Notes: generated from the letters alone by a model not told the origin. A stretch of DNA of 64,000 nt from Anoplopoma fimbria (GCF_027596085.1 NC_072464.1:17621624-17685623), one strand, 5' to 3'; shown: positions 26,001-38,739, numbered from the stretch's first letter. Numbers and translations: made by a program.

Positions 26001-27030
26001 TTTCATGGTCATTTAGGTGGATAGGGATATTGATATGTTTTATTTTTGAGAAATATTCCATTTAATTGGTTTCCACCAGAAGAGTTTATTAATTAAATAA
26101 AAATTATTTCTTAATATCTGTCTTGATTCATGACAAAACATTACACTTTGTAAGTGTCCTCTAATCAAGCAAACATTCCAATAAACAAAACTTGAACGGT
26201 AACATTTTCAAATATTATGTTTATCTGAAACAGAATTCTATTCAAAACAGAAAAATAGACAATTCTGCCCAAAGGGTAATTGGTGTATATTTTGCTGTCT
26301 GGTAATAACATTTGAACGCCTGGTTTCTCACACTTTGTCCCTGCTGGCCTATACACTGACTACCCGCCTGTTACATCAAAGCAAGACAAAGGCTCTGAGT
26401 AGCTATCCATTATTCGTTCTTCACAAAGCTGTAGCATTTAAACTTCTGTTTTTGAGCTGCCTGGCGGTTCTGAGCAACTCTAGCTTTTTTGTTTGATCCT
26501 TTTTTCTCTGTCCCTGTGAATCTGAAATAGAAATTACATGACTTGCCTTGAGAGAGAATGACAACGCCTCCCACCACTTTTTTCCATTATATGATCATGT
26601 CCTTTCTCTTTCTTTATACATTATGACAATAATACATTCTCCTGCTTAGCTCATCTGAACTAATAATCAGAGCGTAAACAAGCAAGGAACTCTATTATCA
26701 ACTACACATCTCTGAGGATAAAAATATCAGTTGATACGCTTGCATAGTTAAAGTTAGGAGGCTGGCAACTTCCTAGATTTCTATCTGCGATTGCAATTCT
26801 ATCCACATTTTCCACATTGATGGATCTGCTTATTGTTTCTCACAGAGTGTTTTCTGATCTGGTGTCTCTTTTCTCAGCACAACATTGTTCGACAGTGGCT
26901 GCCAACACATTTACAAATGACCATTATTCGTATGGCCATTTTCTGACCTACCACTGTTATTGTTAGGCTTTAGTTAGGTTTAACCAAAAGCACTCTTGTA
27001 ATGGAAAAATTGCAGACATGCAACAGCTGT
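23039..27030. other. Non-coding block
   Basis: Apart from C14 at 25298 I see nothing I can support. Open frames at 25193-25513 and 25439-25684 overlap on opposite strands and show no domain. Confidence 0.5.
25298..25311. repeat. C14 homopolymer
   Basis: Fourteen C within a CT-rich stretch; length may be affected by sequencing error. Confidence 0.85.
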
Positions 27031-27618
27031 CAACCCGTTCTCACTCCCAATGCGTCTAATCCCACAGCTTGGTCAATGCTACTCGGCGGCTCAAAGTTAG
27101 CGTGTGTTTCCGATGCACGGGGCTTACAACCAACACACCTTGAACCTTCTTACTCGCTCAGAGCAACCAAAATAGTATAAAGTGCAAGATAGTCCACTCA
27201 CAGGGCAGGCAGGGAGGTGGTGAATGTGTCAAAAAATTGATTTGTTGACCAGGGGAACGTTTTACGTGTCTTGTGCGAATCCAATAATAAGTGTTTACAT
27301 TTAGTCACTTCAGTCAGTAGTCACGTGAGTCGTTAGTCAGTCGCTAGACAACCATGTTAACCATGTTAGCTAAGTTAACGTCAACCAGGCTCTTTTTCTA
27401 AACCTGATTAAGTGGTTATGTTGATTAAAACCTAAACTTCCCGTGAAGTCAGACGTTTATTTTGATAAGACACTATGCATGCAACTAGCGTATATTGACA
27501 CAGTGGCCCTGACACGTCCAAAACTGACGTTGGAGGGGTACGTTGTCGGTCATAGTTCGAAGCTTAGGAGCACTTACCAAGCTGCGGTATTCAACGGATT
27601 GGGGTGAGAAATGTGTTG
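27031..27618. mobile_element. Foldback-type non-autonomous DNA transposon with long imperfect inverted termini
   Basis: The left end CAACCCGTTCTCACTCCCAA and, about 30 bases further in, CAGCTTGGTCAATGCT are mirrored at the right end: read in reverse complement it gives CAACACATTTCTCACCCCAA and CAGCTTGGTAAGTGCT. The termini therefore pair over about 55 bases with mismatches. The interior has TTTTTCTAAACCTGATTAAG and other blocks common in fish repeats. There is no coding frame. Confidence 0.7.
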
Positions 27619-28577
27619 TTCATGTTAAAGTCACAAGCTTCTTGTTTTCAAACCACACATTTAGACCTCCTCGTATTAAAGTTTTGTGATGCGATAACAC
27701 AAATATGTTACTTCCTTGTTGATTGTGAGTCATAATTCAGCACCATTTGAACCACAAGAAACAAACAGTAGGTGTAGTGTTTTAGGCATTTAAACAAAGA
27801 ACCTGCTGTTTTAAAGCCTCACTTTGGAAGGGACTGACAAATAGCATATTACTGTTTAGGTATGAGGACTAGTTGGTAAAATCAGTTTCTCATCAAGAAA
27901 TCATCTGTTACATTTGGACTGTGAATAAAATGTACAATATTACAGTACAAAACACAATTGTGTGACACATGAAGACCAGTTGCAGTCTCATTTTATGACC
28001 AACGATTTCTTTGTGAGCTCTATGCTGACACTGTAGAAGACGAATAAAGCCATAGAGCACAGTGAGGTGCAGCACAACCTTCTATCAGTCATCAAAAAAA
28101 ACCTTGTTTTGATTTCCCCCTGCAGCTCCATGTGATGCTGATGATGCAGGACGACAAGCCACCAAACCTGTCCAATGAATGAGTTATCTGTCAGTCCATG
28201 TGACTTCATGTTTACCTCACTTGGTGTCTAATAAGTCACTGTGACCCCAAAATGGACAAGAACTCAAGGACAACAATGTATCATTTTTATTCTTTGTTCC
28301 AGACTAAAGGCACCAAATAGGTGTGATAAGGCAAGTCACAGCCGGTGCATCCTGTACTGTAGGCCGAGTAGGTGGTGTGGTGTTCACACTATCTTAGGCC
28401 TGGCAAATGTTTAAATATATTTATATTGTTTAGCATGTCTCAGTTTTTATACAGTAGTTACCTTAACCCTTGCCAGCCAGGAACAACTTTTGATTTCTCT
28501 CTTCACTACACCAACAAGGTAAAATGCGAATGACAAAATATGTTTTACAACTTAATGATTCCAATCTTTATCTATTT

Positions 28578-28580
<3 letters not shown>

Positions 28581-28612
<32 letters not shown>

Positions 28613-28641
28613 GTTTTATTTGTATAGAGCTTTAAAAAGGT
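28581..28641 (-). mobile_element. (AAT)10 plus SINE/LINE tail fragment
   Basis: Thirty bases of perfect AAT at 28581-28610 are followed by TTTATTTGTATAGAGCTTTA. This arrangement, an AAT array next to a TTGTATAGCGCTTTT-like sequence, is the same as the tail end of the SINE at 11884. The array is probably the simple-repeat 3' terminus of a truncated minus-strand element rather than an independent microsatellite. Confidence 0.5.
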
Positions 28642-28685
28642 TTATATATAAAAATAAAGTATATATAGTGTATTTACTATTAAAC

Positions 28686-29221
28686 CAGGGCTAGGTAACC
28701 TTAGGCATGCATTCCTTCATTGGCATGTAACCAGTGGCACACTAGCAATAAGTGTGCAAGAGAGTTTTTTAGAAATGTGGAAGTGCCCCATCATCTGCAT
28801 GCCAAACTACCTCTACACAGCCATAGGCAGTTGTACAGCCCGTTATTTATGGTAGATTGATTGATGTTTTTCCTCACACGCATTCCGAGAAGGCCGATCC
28901 TACTCAGCCCTTGCAGAAGTTTATTGCTGATGAACAACATTGGAGGAAGGTCGATAGGGTTAATGAGGTTTCATGTTTTTATAAGGATTGCAGCCTTCTA
29001 GAGTGCTCTCATATATAATTACAATGTCCTCATAATGGGAGAATATGTATTCAATTACATGTTGCTATGCACGCTATTTGGATGGAATGAAATTACAGAT
29101 CTATTGGAGATTTAAATTTTGATTTGGTGTCATAATAAAACTCATTCAAACTTTCATGTTGATGTGGCTCACAAGCAATTCAAAAATTGTACTTCATATG
29201 GAAAAAGGTTGATGACTCCTG
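28686..29221. mobile_element. hAT-like non-autonomous element
   Basis: The left terminus CAGGGCTAGGTAACCTT (28686-28702) and right terminus AAGGTTGATGACTCCTG (29205-29221) are imperfect inverted repeats, matching at CAGG at the tip and AACCTT inside. They resemble the CAGGGGTNGGCAACCTT termini of fish hAT elements, and TTAGGCATGC follows as in those families. The interior is non-coding. No matching 8-bp target duplication remains, so the copy is old. Confidence 0.55.
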
Positions 29222-29726
29222 GCAAAGAGTTCACATGCCAATACAAATAACGCTACATATGGTTTTATTAACACACATAATTGTGCACATACTGTGGTCC
29301 ATTGCTGCTACAGAAGGTTTTTTTCTTGGGGTTTTCTTGTGTCTATGCCCTTTTGTATCAACTTCAAAAACATGAAATGGGCTGTTCACTATGTGGATGA
29401 TAAAAAAACAAAAACCTCTCTAACATACCAGCAGGAAGAGAGGCTCAATGTTTATTGCAGTTAAATTGACTTGTGAAACACACACAAAGCCAACTGTTCA
29501 GCAAACCATTGAGTACTACGGTCTGGATGGTTAATTAAATCAGTGTCATCTCCAATGTGATAAAACTGTACATATTGTGTATGAAACATAACAAGAGTAT
29601 GGCAAAGCTAATACACATGCAGTGCCTGACTCCATTCAGAAAAGCCTCTGAATGTGCTGTGACATTTTTCTATGAAAAAAACTTCAATATTTTGGCTGAT
29701 AAAGGGCGGTATTCTTGGCAGGTAAT

Positions 29727-29761
29727 TTTTTAGTTTACAGCCCTTGGCAGTAAACTAAAAA
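29727..29761. repeat. Perfect 12-bp hairpin
   Basis: TTTTTAGTTTAC (29727-29738) pairs with GTAAACTAAAAA (29750-29761) across the 11-base loop AGCCCTTGGCA. TTGGCAG also appears just upstream at about 29715, which hints at a small duplication. Confidence 0.75.
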
Positions 29762-32479
29762 GTTAATTTCAGACACTGCCTTCTTGTCACACCGACAAGG
29801 CAGAGCAAGATATTTTAACTTTCACAGCATGATTTCTTGCTCTGCTCATAGTGACATGGAGATTTTTATGATAACGTTGCACACTAACGAGGAACACTCC
29901 TCAAAGTTGGAAAGAGATTATGGTTCTATCAACAGCCAGAAGTAAACACACCACTGCCATCTCAATCAACATACAGACTCTAGACTCCATTTGGAGAATA
30001 TATATATATGCCAGGGCTGTCATTTCACCTTGGATATGGAAATGTTTCATGAGCAGTATGGGAATAAAACTGTCTAGTTCAACTTGCCACATTGCACACC
30101 TGGGAATGCCATTAAAATACCAACATCAACCTTCTTTTTTAAGCTTTGTTCCATGCAAGTCTGCAACATAAACCTAGCAACGCAATGCTGCAAAGTGCTG
30201 CTTGTACGGCTAAATTGAGGTGGTGGTGTGGGATAGTCCCGGCTGTCCAGGCGTTTCATATTTCATTCATATCTGTCAGTTAGAGTACATCTCCCAGAGA
30301 CATCTTGGAAATCAGAGTGGATATAAAGGTTTTGCTGCGTATTGTGGAGCCATGCAAGAAGAACAAACTGACACCCAAGTTTTATCTTAATGAATAGATG
30401 CTACAAAAGAGACAACATGTTTACTGCAGGCTAACAATCTGAATATCTAAGATCTTCAGGGTTTTGAATTTGTCTCCTCGGACAGATTATTACCACTGTC
30501 TTTTGGGCTCTTGTCTTTTGTAGTTTACTGCTCTGCTGAATGTGTTTACTTATCCGTGGGGAGCACAATCAAGGGGAAATTGCATGTTCATGGCGCAGAT
30601 AACACAGACACTTTTGCTGAGGCCAATTTATCTCAGAAGCAAACTGTCACCAAGTCTTTCAGTGCAGGTATTCTCTAGATTACACCGTCTTCCTGGGTGT
30701 ACGGACTTCAACAATAATCTCACACTTTTAAGGGTATCACACGGGGGAATTTTTTGCCTGGGTAAGCTTGTCCGTACCTCCAACCAACATCTCTATCAAA
30801 GTATTCTGTAATGATGCAGCTGGTGTAACAGAGCAGGCGATCATGCCTAATAACAAGCTCACAGTACCCACAAAAAGGCAGATCCTTTCCAATAAAAATA
30901 AGGCTGCACTCTCTACATTTATGAAAAATGAACTCTCCAGGGAAGGCTAAAACCTTAAATCTCTTCCACATACAGGGAGAGGACCTCAGACAGTCTCCCT
31001 TTAGCTCGGCTTCTCACTCTTTTGTCCACAAACCAGCAGCGCAAGTACTATCTAATGAGATGCTAATCCTGGCATCTTACGCTGGTGTTTGGAGGGGTGA
31101 GGGTTTTATTTATTCAGTGGCATCTACTCTGTATACAGGAGATGTCTGGTGAGATCAGGCCATAGTCCTGCATAACCTGCATCAGAAAGAGGCCCGGTTA
31201 AAGGTGACCTCTTCTGAGAATCATCATAAGCTCTATGAGAACCAGTTTTGATTCATTTTTCACCTCATAACTGAATATTAAAAGTTGTAAATTCAATGAT
31301 TCAGAGGCGTAAAAAAAGAGAACCGGCTTTGTTTTGGTCATATTGAAAAGGAGATTTGATGAGTGAAATTCATATTGACACTTCGCTCCTATTGTTATTC
31401 TGGTAAAAGTTCATTTGCATATTATTTATTTGGAATATATTGCTTGAATTAATACAAATGTAGTTTTCTTTTCGAAGCTCTCATCCTTAGATATTTTTTG
31501 ATATTTTTCTAAGCAGCTTCATAAGAGCGGCTGACTTCCTTCAAGCAGGAAGGAAATGAAGCAAATAAAGGCTTGATTTGGAGCACTTGAGCCTCATATG
31601 GCAGGTGGAAACAAGGGGGGAGGCTCTAATTCTGCTCTCAAGCCAGCTGGTCCTGCAGCCAATCTCACTGACCACTCTGTTTCCCACTGAGCTGTTTCGG
31701 ACGAAAGGAATTGTGCCAAGAGGTGTGGCAACTCTCTCTCTCTTCAAATCACCTTACAGGCTTTACAAGGCTCTCTCCGGTTATAATCGTAACATAATCA
31801 TGCCCACTACATCTATTGATTTGTTCAGGGTGAACTTCCACTGGAGCGGCCAAATGGTATCCTTAGGCAGAGCTCGTGCCAAGAGAGATATGATGACACC
31901 AATTAGATTACACTGATATTCAAATACGCAATAGATTTATGTGGCGTGGAGTGAGTGTCTCAGACTTACTCGGCTTACGGTGAAGCTCGGTAATTTATCC
32001 AGTTGTCGCGCTGTCCCAGAAGTCCCTCAATGTCATGCTAATTAATTATTTATCATTACCTAAACACAGTAATTAGTTGTAAGTTTAAGGGCATGCTTTC
32101 ACGGAAGACATGTTCAATCTGTCCCTGGGGATAACTTTCATCATGGTATACATACCAATTATTTATTAATATCCTGCTAATTCTTTTTAGAGCAGAAAAA
32201 GTGAAGGTCAGAGAGGGAGAAAAAAGCCACAGTGATTTGCGAGTGAAGCCCACTGACATTTATCCCTTCCCGTGGACTTTCAAGATCTGTTTAGAAAGAT
32301 GTCATTGCCCCCTTTCCTTATTCTCAAAGTGAATGTCAAGGACAGGCGTAAACAGTGATGCCATACCTCATTACTGGCCATATTTATTCTAAGGAGATGC
32401 CCTTATCACAGTGATTTGTAATTAAATGGATGAGACGGCAATTTTGAAAAGATCTGTCATTTTCTCCTTCCAAGTTCTT

Positions 32480-32502
32480 GGAGGGGGTGGGGGGTGGGGG
32501 GT
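32480..32502 (+). other. G-rich run, possible G-quadruplex
   Basis: GGAGGGGGTGGGGGGTGGGG is followed by two more G and TG. There are three runs of five or six G with single-base spacers; a four-run fold needs one long run to be split. Confidence 0.5.
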
Positions 32503-34082
32503 GTTTAATAGATGAGCTATTTGTCTTTTCCAGCCATGATGCATGTTATATGCTTTCCATCTCAATGCAAGATCAGACAATCACAGTTTGAGTGGGTCTA
32601 ATTATAGCAGCCTCCAATGAGTTGGCATTAAACTACAGAAGCGCACAGACATCTGGTAATAATTGGCACACTCAGAAAGGGTCCGTGGCATTTTACAGAT
32701 GTACCTGTGCACTGTTTGAAATGTGTCGGGACACCCATTAACTCATTTTGAGATGAAACCGAAAGTGCAAGAAACTGTAACTAGGAACTCATACCTCCTA
32801 ACTTCAAATGCTCCATCTGATGTTAAGGGCACCTCAAATGCCACATCGGCAGGATCTTAAAAGGTAGCAAAAGAAAGAAAAGAGATTCATGTTTACTTAT
32901 TAATAATGTGTTAGAGGACAGACCTTTCTATGCTACAAAGTGCAAACTTACTTTAGTTGTTTTTAACATTTATCTTTGCAATAATTTGGTGCAAAACTGC
33001 TCTAACATTAATTACATCGACTATCTTTCGTAATTACACATTTGCTATGGCTTATAATTTATAATAAGTAAATACTATAGATTTACCCATGTACACTATA
33101 GTAGCTTTAACCGTAAAATCAGCAAATCAAATATCTAAAAAAGTAGTATGGGCTTAAATATCACCTGAAAATGAAACACGATTATCAACAAGCAGCTCCC
33201 ACAGATGGTTAAAAAAGGTTTTTAATGTTATACAATGTCGATGATGCTTTGCCCTTATGTGTCTCATAAATATAAGCATTTTATGTGGTCTAAGTAAAAT
33301 CTAGGACAGTAGGCTATTAATGGCCAAGGGACTCCTCTCCTGGGGCAACAGTGTTAATCGGAGCAATAGGTCTCCTTCCTCCTGGATCAATGTCAGCACA
33401 AATTTCAGATTGCTTTCCTGATGTGCGCCAAGTTATCTGTGATTCAACTTTAATAGGTTATTGAACGGGGCCAGCATTTAGGGAGCCGGGCCGTATTTCA
33501 CGTTATTGACAATCAAATGCACACAACTTTCTCATTAGCATGCGTTAGGAAAACACAGAATTAATCTTGACTACACCATCAGGGAACATGACTAGAGTCA
33601 CACGCTTGTTTAAACAAACATGCCTAACAGTGGTGTCTGCATCACGTGAGGAGGGGACATGAGGAAGGTAGGTAAATACAGCCTGACAGACGTTACACTG
33701 GACAAAAAGCTTTTGTGTTAACTGAAGGAGAAGCATGGGAAGAATAAAAAAAGGATGAGCGGAAACCACATTGTTTTTCTTTCTAAAAATAAATGAAACA
33801 TTGCATTATACATGGATAATGATAAAGCAATCCACAATATCATCTTTAATGTTGCAAGACCTCAGTGCATCGTGGCTCCACTCACTGTCGTTTTGGATAA
33901 AATCACCGTTTTCAGCATGAAAGCCACTTCAAAGATTTGTAGTGCATAAATCTAGTATCTCTGTTATGCAGGGCAAAAGAGGTCTAGATGTTTCACATTT
34001 ATTTGACCAATAAATTGGTATCAATTTGAAGAATACAGTGTAATGGAAAGTCATCCATTTTCATATTCTTTACAATTACACT

Positions 34083-34087
<5 letters not shown>

Positions 34088-34176
<89 letters not shown>
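34088..34176. repeat. (AC)n microsatellite, 89 bases
   Basis: Uninterrupted AC dinucleotides. Open frames through it are artefacts of the repeat. Length suggests high polymorphism. Confidence 0.97.
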
Positions 34177-34178
<2 letters not shown>

Positions 34179-35755
34179 CACTAACAGCTATGCAAATAGC
34201 ACGTCCAAATGTCATTAGGACTTATGATGGGCTTGACTCTCCTGCTTTAAGTAAGCTCATTATACTGTAATGCATTTGGTCTGACAATTCCTAACAGAAA
34301 TGCAGCAGTTGGATGACAAAATGAGTGGTGGCCATTCAAACTGCCTGTGCTAAATCAGATGACATTTCACTGCACCTGAAGGTCAAGTGTTTTTGTCAAC
34401 ATGGACAGAGCCTGACGAGGAAGCTGCCAACATCAGGTGAAAGATTCACGGTCCATGTATTACTCAACAAGAAGTGCACATAACACGTCCGAGAAGAGGG
34501 AGGTTATTGTGTGTTGTTTAAAAGGTAGATTTGAACTGTTATAATAAAGGCTTGCATGTGGAGTGATAATATCCATTTGTCTAGGGAGTGGCATTGTTGT
34601 ATTTAAGGCTTTTGTCATTTTATAAAGTGTGAAACAATAAAGAAAGAACACATGCATTTCTTTAAAGATTGACAGAAAGTGCAGAGAAAATGAAAAACAG
34701 CAAAAAAAAAAAGAACAAGTGTTTTGGAAGCACATTATTTTGTCTCAACATTTTCGGACGTGTTATCTTTCCCAACAAATCCTGTTCAGTCTAAAAAAAC
34801 TAAGAAAACATTAGCCAGTTCCCACAGCTATTCATCAACTCAACTATGTCATAAAGTTCAAGTAGCTTGCCATGCTTTGCTGTTTTGTAGCTTTGTTGCT
34901 CGTATCGTGAACATAGCATGAAGGTTTGTATTTAAGACGTCCAGGTTTAAGATCTGTGAAGCAGTCAGAAATTGCAATATTGGTCAGAAAAATGACAATC
35001 AGCCTCAACAAGCACTGGAGCCCACTGAATAACCAAGATGCCAACGTTATTTTATTTTATTTACATTTTGTTGGTATATAATATTGATCTGACTGGCTTC
35101 ACTGCAACAGTTGCTCTTATACAGCAATGTTACAAAAAGCAACCTTAATTTGAATTTGCTGACATTTTTTTTAATCAGCCATTGATTCCTCTCCGCTATA
35201 TGACCAAGGTTCCTCAACAGCAATTGGCTTATTGTTGACCAGTGGGAGCTACTGACATTAGGAGGGCAATAACTTGAATTATTCATTACTTTCTTAGATA
35301 GGATATTGTTCCTTACTCCTGGTATACATTATTGAGTTCTTTATGCCAGGTATTTACAGTCGGTATGAACATTACTATGGAGGAAAAAAAGTGTTTGGTG
35401 CATTTGCTGCTGACCCAACCTCGAAGCCATTTGACCAATCATTGCATGCATCTCCCAAGAGAAAGCTAGAAGGTATGCCAAATGTCATCATACACGCAGG
35501 TCTGTAAAGGTGGTTTACACCAAAAAGGCACATAGATTCAGACCAAATATCACACCTGTCATGACACCTTAGAGTTTATGTACTACAGTTCAAATCTTGG
35601 TTGCATAACTGTTGCCAACAGTAATGTAGCCGGAGAGGGAAAAAAAAAAGGGATGTTAAAAAGCATGTATTTTATGTCAACCACATCTCATGGGAAGACA
35701 TAAAAATACACAAAATATCCCTATCTTTTCAATCTCGCATTTCATTTTTTTCATG
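34177..35755. other. Non-coding block
   Basis: I see nothing beyond short poly(A) stretches (for example near 34703 and 35640). Confidence 0.5.
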
Positions 35756-36002
35756 GGTCATATATACGCTACTCTTTGCGTAATTTATATGTCACAGGTT
35801 TAATGTTGTGAAACAGCTTCTCGCATGTCACTTAAAGCAATGCATTATTGGGAAGTGGTCACGATTATGTTAAGGCCACGTTTAGGAAAAGCATCATGGC
35901 CGGTCTTAAAATAACTACTTGAACTAAGTCAAAAATGTACGTTTACAACATAAGTGCAGAACAAAAGGTCTCTTGCGTTTGGTAACAAAAAGCAGCAAGG
36001 GG
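35756..36002. mobile_element. Probable decayed interspersed repeat
   Basis: GGTCACGATTATGTTAAGGC, CACGTTTAGGAAAAGCATCATGG and GTCTCTTGCGTTTGGTAACAA recall the TTAGGAAAAGATCATGG-type repeats of percomorph genomes. The edges are not defined by termini or duplications. Confidence 0.35.
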
Positions 36003-36098
36003 CACAGGCAAGTGTTTGACATTAGATCTAATAAAGAATAAGGGCCTAGTGTCCAGCCAAGCGAACAGACGAGGACTTCATGTTTAGACTATGCCAGG

Positions 36099-36378
36099 GG
36101 GGCGGCTGTGGCGTAGTGGAGAGCAAGGTAGTTCTCCAATCAGAGGGTCGGTGGTTCGATACCCGGCTTCGGCAGTCGATGTGTCCTTGGGCAAGACACT
36201 TAACCCCAAGTTGCTCCTGAAGGCTTGCCATCGGTGTGGACTGGATGTTGCATGAATGTTAGTTAGAGTGCATGGTAGCCTGTCATCAGTGTGTGAATGG
36301 GTGAATGATATGTAATATACTACTGATTGTAAGTCGCTTTGGATAAAAGCGTCTGCTAAATGACTAATGTAATGTAAA
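36099..36378 (+). mobile_element. tRNA-derived SINE with L2-like tail
   Basis: The element opens GGGCGGCTGTGGCGTAGTGG, with A box TGGCGTAGTGG at 36109-36119 and B box GGTTCGATACC at 36153-36163. The body has TGTCCTTGGGCAAGACACTT. It ends AAGTCGCTTTGGATAAAAGC then GTCTGCTAAATGA and (TAATG)n, a tail common to teleost L2-clade LINEs and their SINEs. Both Pol III boxes look intact. Orientation is opposite to the asic4a transcript. Confidence 0.88.
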
Positions 36379-37950
36379 TATTCACTATGACATTTGTGTT
36401 ATTATATATATAGTATGCTATTTCCATCGGCTGATTTCTAGCCAGCTGACATTTTCATCTCAGTCACACTGGCCATGATATCTACATTTCAAATCTATTT
36501 AAAATATTGAATATAAACAGTAGCATCGAACATATTGTAAGGTGTTCATGGTCTTCTAGCAGTGAAGACCAGTTATAACACCTCTCTGACACGTCCTCAC
36601 CCGTAGAGCTTGAGTTCTTTTTTCTGAGCTTTGGCCATGAGCATTCTTCTGCCTTATTTTAATGGCCTTTAGTTTAGAAAAACAATTTAATAATTCTTGA
36701 CAGTTTCACCTCAATTTGGAATCGAACAAGTAACAAACTGGCAAAGCACTCTGCTGTATTATAAACTTCAAGCTTGGCTCCGTATATCTTTTGAAGGTTT
36801 CACATAATCTGGTAGACGTTCCTCATTTAACAGTCACCACTGCTCTCTCTCTTGTATTCTGCAGACTTCCCACCACAGCAGCTCTTTGGAAGCATTGCAA
36901 TACATTGTTGGGTAACCACTTTTCTCTCGGTCATGCTAGTTCTTGTATTGTTAGCTCTCTTTTTGGCATCTATTCCGGTAAAATGTTGTAACACAGCGAC
37001 AGTTGAGGTGTGTTTTGAGATTCTTCTTTTAGTTCAAATTCACAAACTGCCAAACTGCTGCCAGGAGACATTAAGCGCTTACGTTTAATACTTCCTGGTT
37101 TGAACTCAAAATGATCCCACACATTGCTCTCTCATTTGAAACCTCTACATTCGTGGCTGAAATCCGTCATCTCAAACTTGCACTTATTTTATGAGTAACG
37201 TGATACATTCAAATTCCTTCTGTGCAGCTCGTAGGCATTTAAGATAAATAATCAATAATCAATTCAAGTTAAGGTTTCATTAGGGCAAATAAAAATATTG
37301 CATTGAACCGAGTTACATTGTAAGGTGTCTCTATTTTTTTGTCCACCTCCTGCATGCGCTATCTCTCCCAAAGCAATTAAACCACACGAGCGAGGGGGGA
37401 TGAAGAAGCACGAACCCATTATGTGGTGGTGGCCTAAAAGCAAGCTTGGTTAATTTTTCAGAGGAATTTCCACTAATGTATTCAGAGACTGGGAAACATG
37501 ACAAAATAAAAAGCTCACATTGGCAGCTGAGAAGAAAAGTGTGCGTCTAAAGTGTGCTCGGCGAAAGGCTTTCATAACCGTAGTCATCATGAACGGTGAA
37601 TGCTATTCATCATCAATGTAAATAATAAGAAAAATAAATAGAAAAAGGGCCTAATTATGATGGATGTGCAATGGTGCTGAAAGTTGAAGCCTTATATATT
37701 TTTAAGATAAATGCATAGCCGCTACTTCAATAATTGATTTGCCTTATTCAAACAGAAATCAAAGTACTTTCCGAAACACACTGATAATATTAATCAGTTC
37801 TTTTTAAAATGATCTTTGGGAATGATACCAGTATTGTTGGCAGTGTTTTGAGTCTGGTTCATATGTTTTGGTTTGATGAGGTCCACTGAGGCAAATGAAA
37901 CCTTTCAAACTCATAATACAGACCCAACTTGTAAATGCCACAACAATATA
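36379..37950. other. Non-coding block
   Basis: No recognisable feature between the plus-strand SINE and the candidate exon. Confidence 0.5.
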
Positions 37951-38391
37951 TTAGCACAGTTGATGTGGAGAACATGTCCAATATGGAACTAGAGGAGAAG
38001 CTAACATACACGCCATTACCCCTGAGACACTGCAACACGCTTTTTCTTTTGCAAGAACTAATTCCAATTCAGCGATCTTTGAGTTTGTTAAATTTCTGAG
38101 TAATTTAATCAGGCCCAAGGGCGCATTCTCCATCAAAACTCCCTCTTGCTCTTTATTAGGTGGATCCTGATTCAGACAGTGCTGTTCTTGGGGAACTTCA
38201 ACATCAATCAACTCCATATGAAAAATCCCTATTTTGACTTTTGGGTCTGACTTTAAATTTGATTCCACTTCCCCCCCATCCCCCACACACGAGTCCAAGC
38301 CGTGAGTCATCTCGTGTTGTTCAATAATTTCTGCGCCCTTTCGGAAAAAGGTAGACAGATTATATTGATTGATTTGGGCTGGATGTATACG
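37951..38391 (-). other. Unrecognised 147-codon open frame behind a splice-acceptor-like site
   Basis: On the minus strand a pyrimidine-rich stretch ending TCTGTTTGTTTTAG (AG at 38393-38392) is followed directly by an open frame of 146 codons ending in TAA at 37953-37951. The acceptor TAG is itself the in-frame stop that closes the frame upstream, as expected if the frame begins at an exon edge. The product begins RIHPAQINQYNLSTFFRKGA and later has a charged helical-looking part (NSKIAELELVLAKEKA). I recognise no domain, and it is not like any part of an ASIC. At this base composition one or two chance frames of this length are expected in a window this size. It may be a terminal exon of an unknown transcript, a decayed transposon fragment, or chance, which is the default. 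Confidence 0.15.
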
Positions 38392-38704
38392 CTAAAACAA
38401 ACAGATATCTTGCTCTAAAGATCAAATTCTTCCTCAACTCCGGCGGCGTTAACAAATGCGGCTGAGACTGGGTCCAAAACACAGACACAAGATAATTAGT
38501 CACACCGAGCTTGGAGTAGGAAGGGCAGGGAAGCAATCTGACTGAAGGATGTATCGATCCTGCAGAGAGGGAGGGGCACCCAGTCAGGAGTCATGATCAA
38601 TCTTTAGAGCCGACTCTCTCAATCTGTGATGAAACCTGTGTGTGTTTGTATGGGGAAGCATTCTATCTACACTATACACACTCTAAATGCACATGTTCGT
38701 GTAG

Positions 38705-38739
38705 GTGTGTGTCTGTGTGTGTGTGTGTGTGTGCGTGTG
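38705..38739. repeat. (GT)n microsatellite
   Basis: GT repeats with a CT and a CG interruption. Confidence 0.9.

Larger units (their letters stand above)
29222..34087. other. Non-coding block, possibly with conserved regulatory sequence
   Basis: It contains the 29727 hairpin and the G-run at 32480. The parts around 31910-32260 and 32380-32700 are balanced in composition, free of repeats and have several TAATTA-type homeodomain cores, as conserved enhancers often do. This cannot be tested without another genome. Confidence 0.4.

Noticed and set aside
34000..34181. Open frames reading through the AC microsatellite
   Set aside because: The predicted peptide is alternating Cys-Val from the dinucleotide repeat, a known artefact.
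36109..36163. A and B box pair as a true tRNA gene
   Set aside because: The A and B boxes belong to a SINE head; no acceptor stem or anticodon arm folds into a tRNA, and related copies occur at 11884 and 56746.
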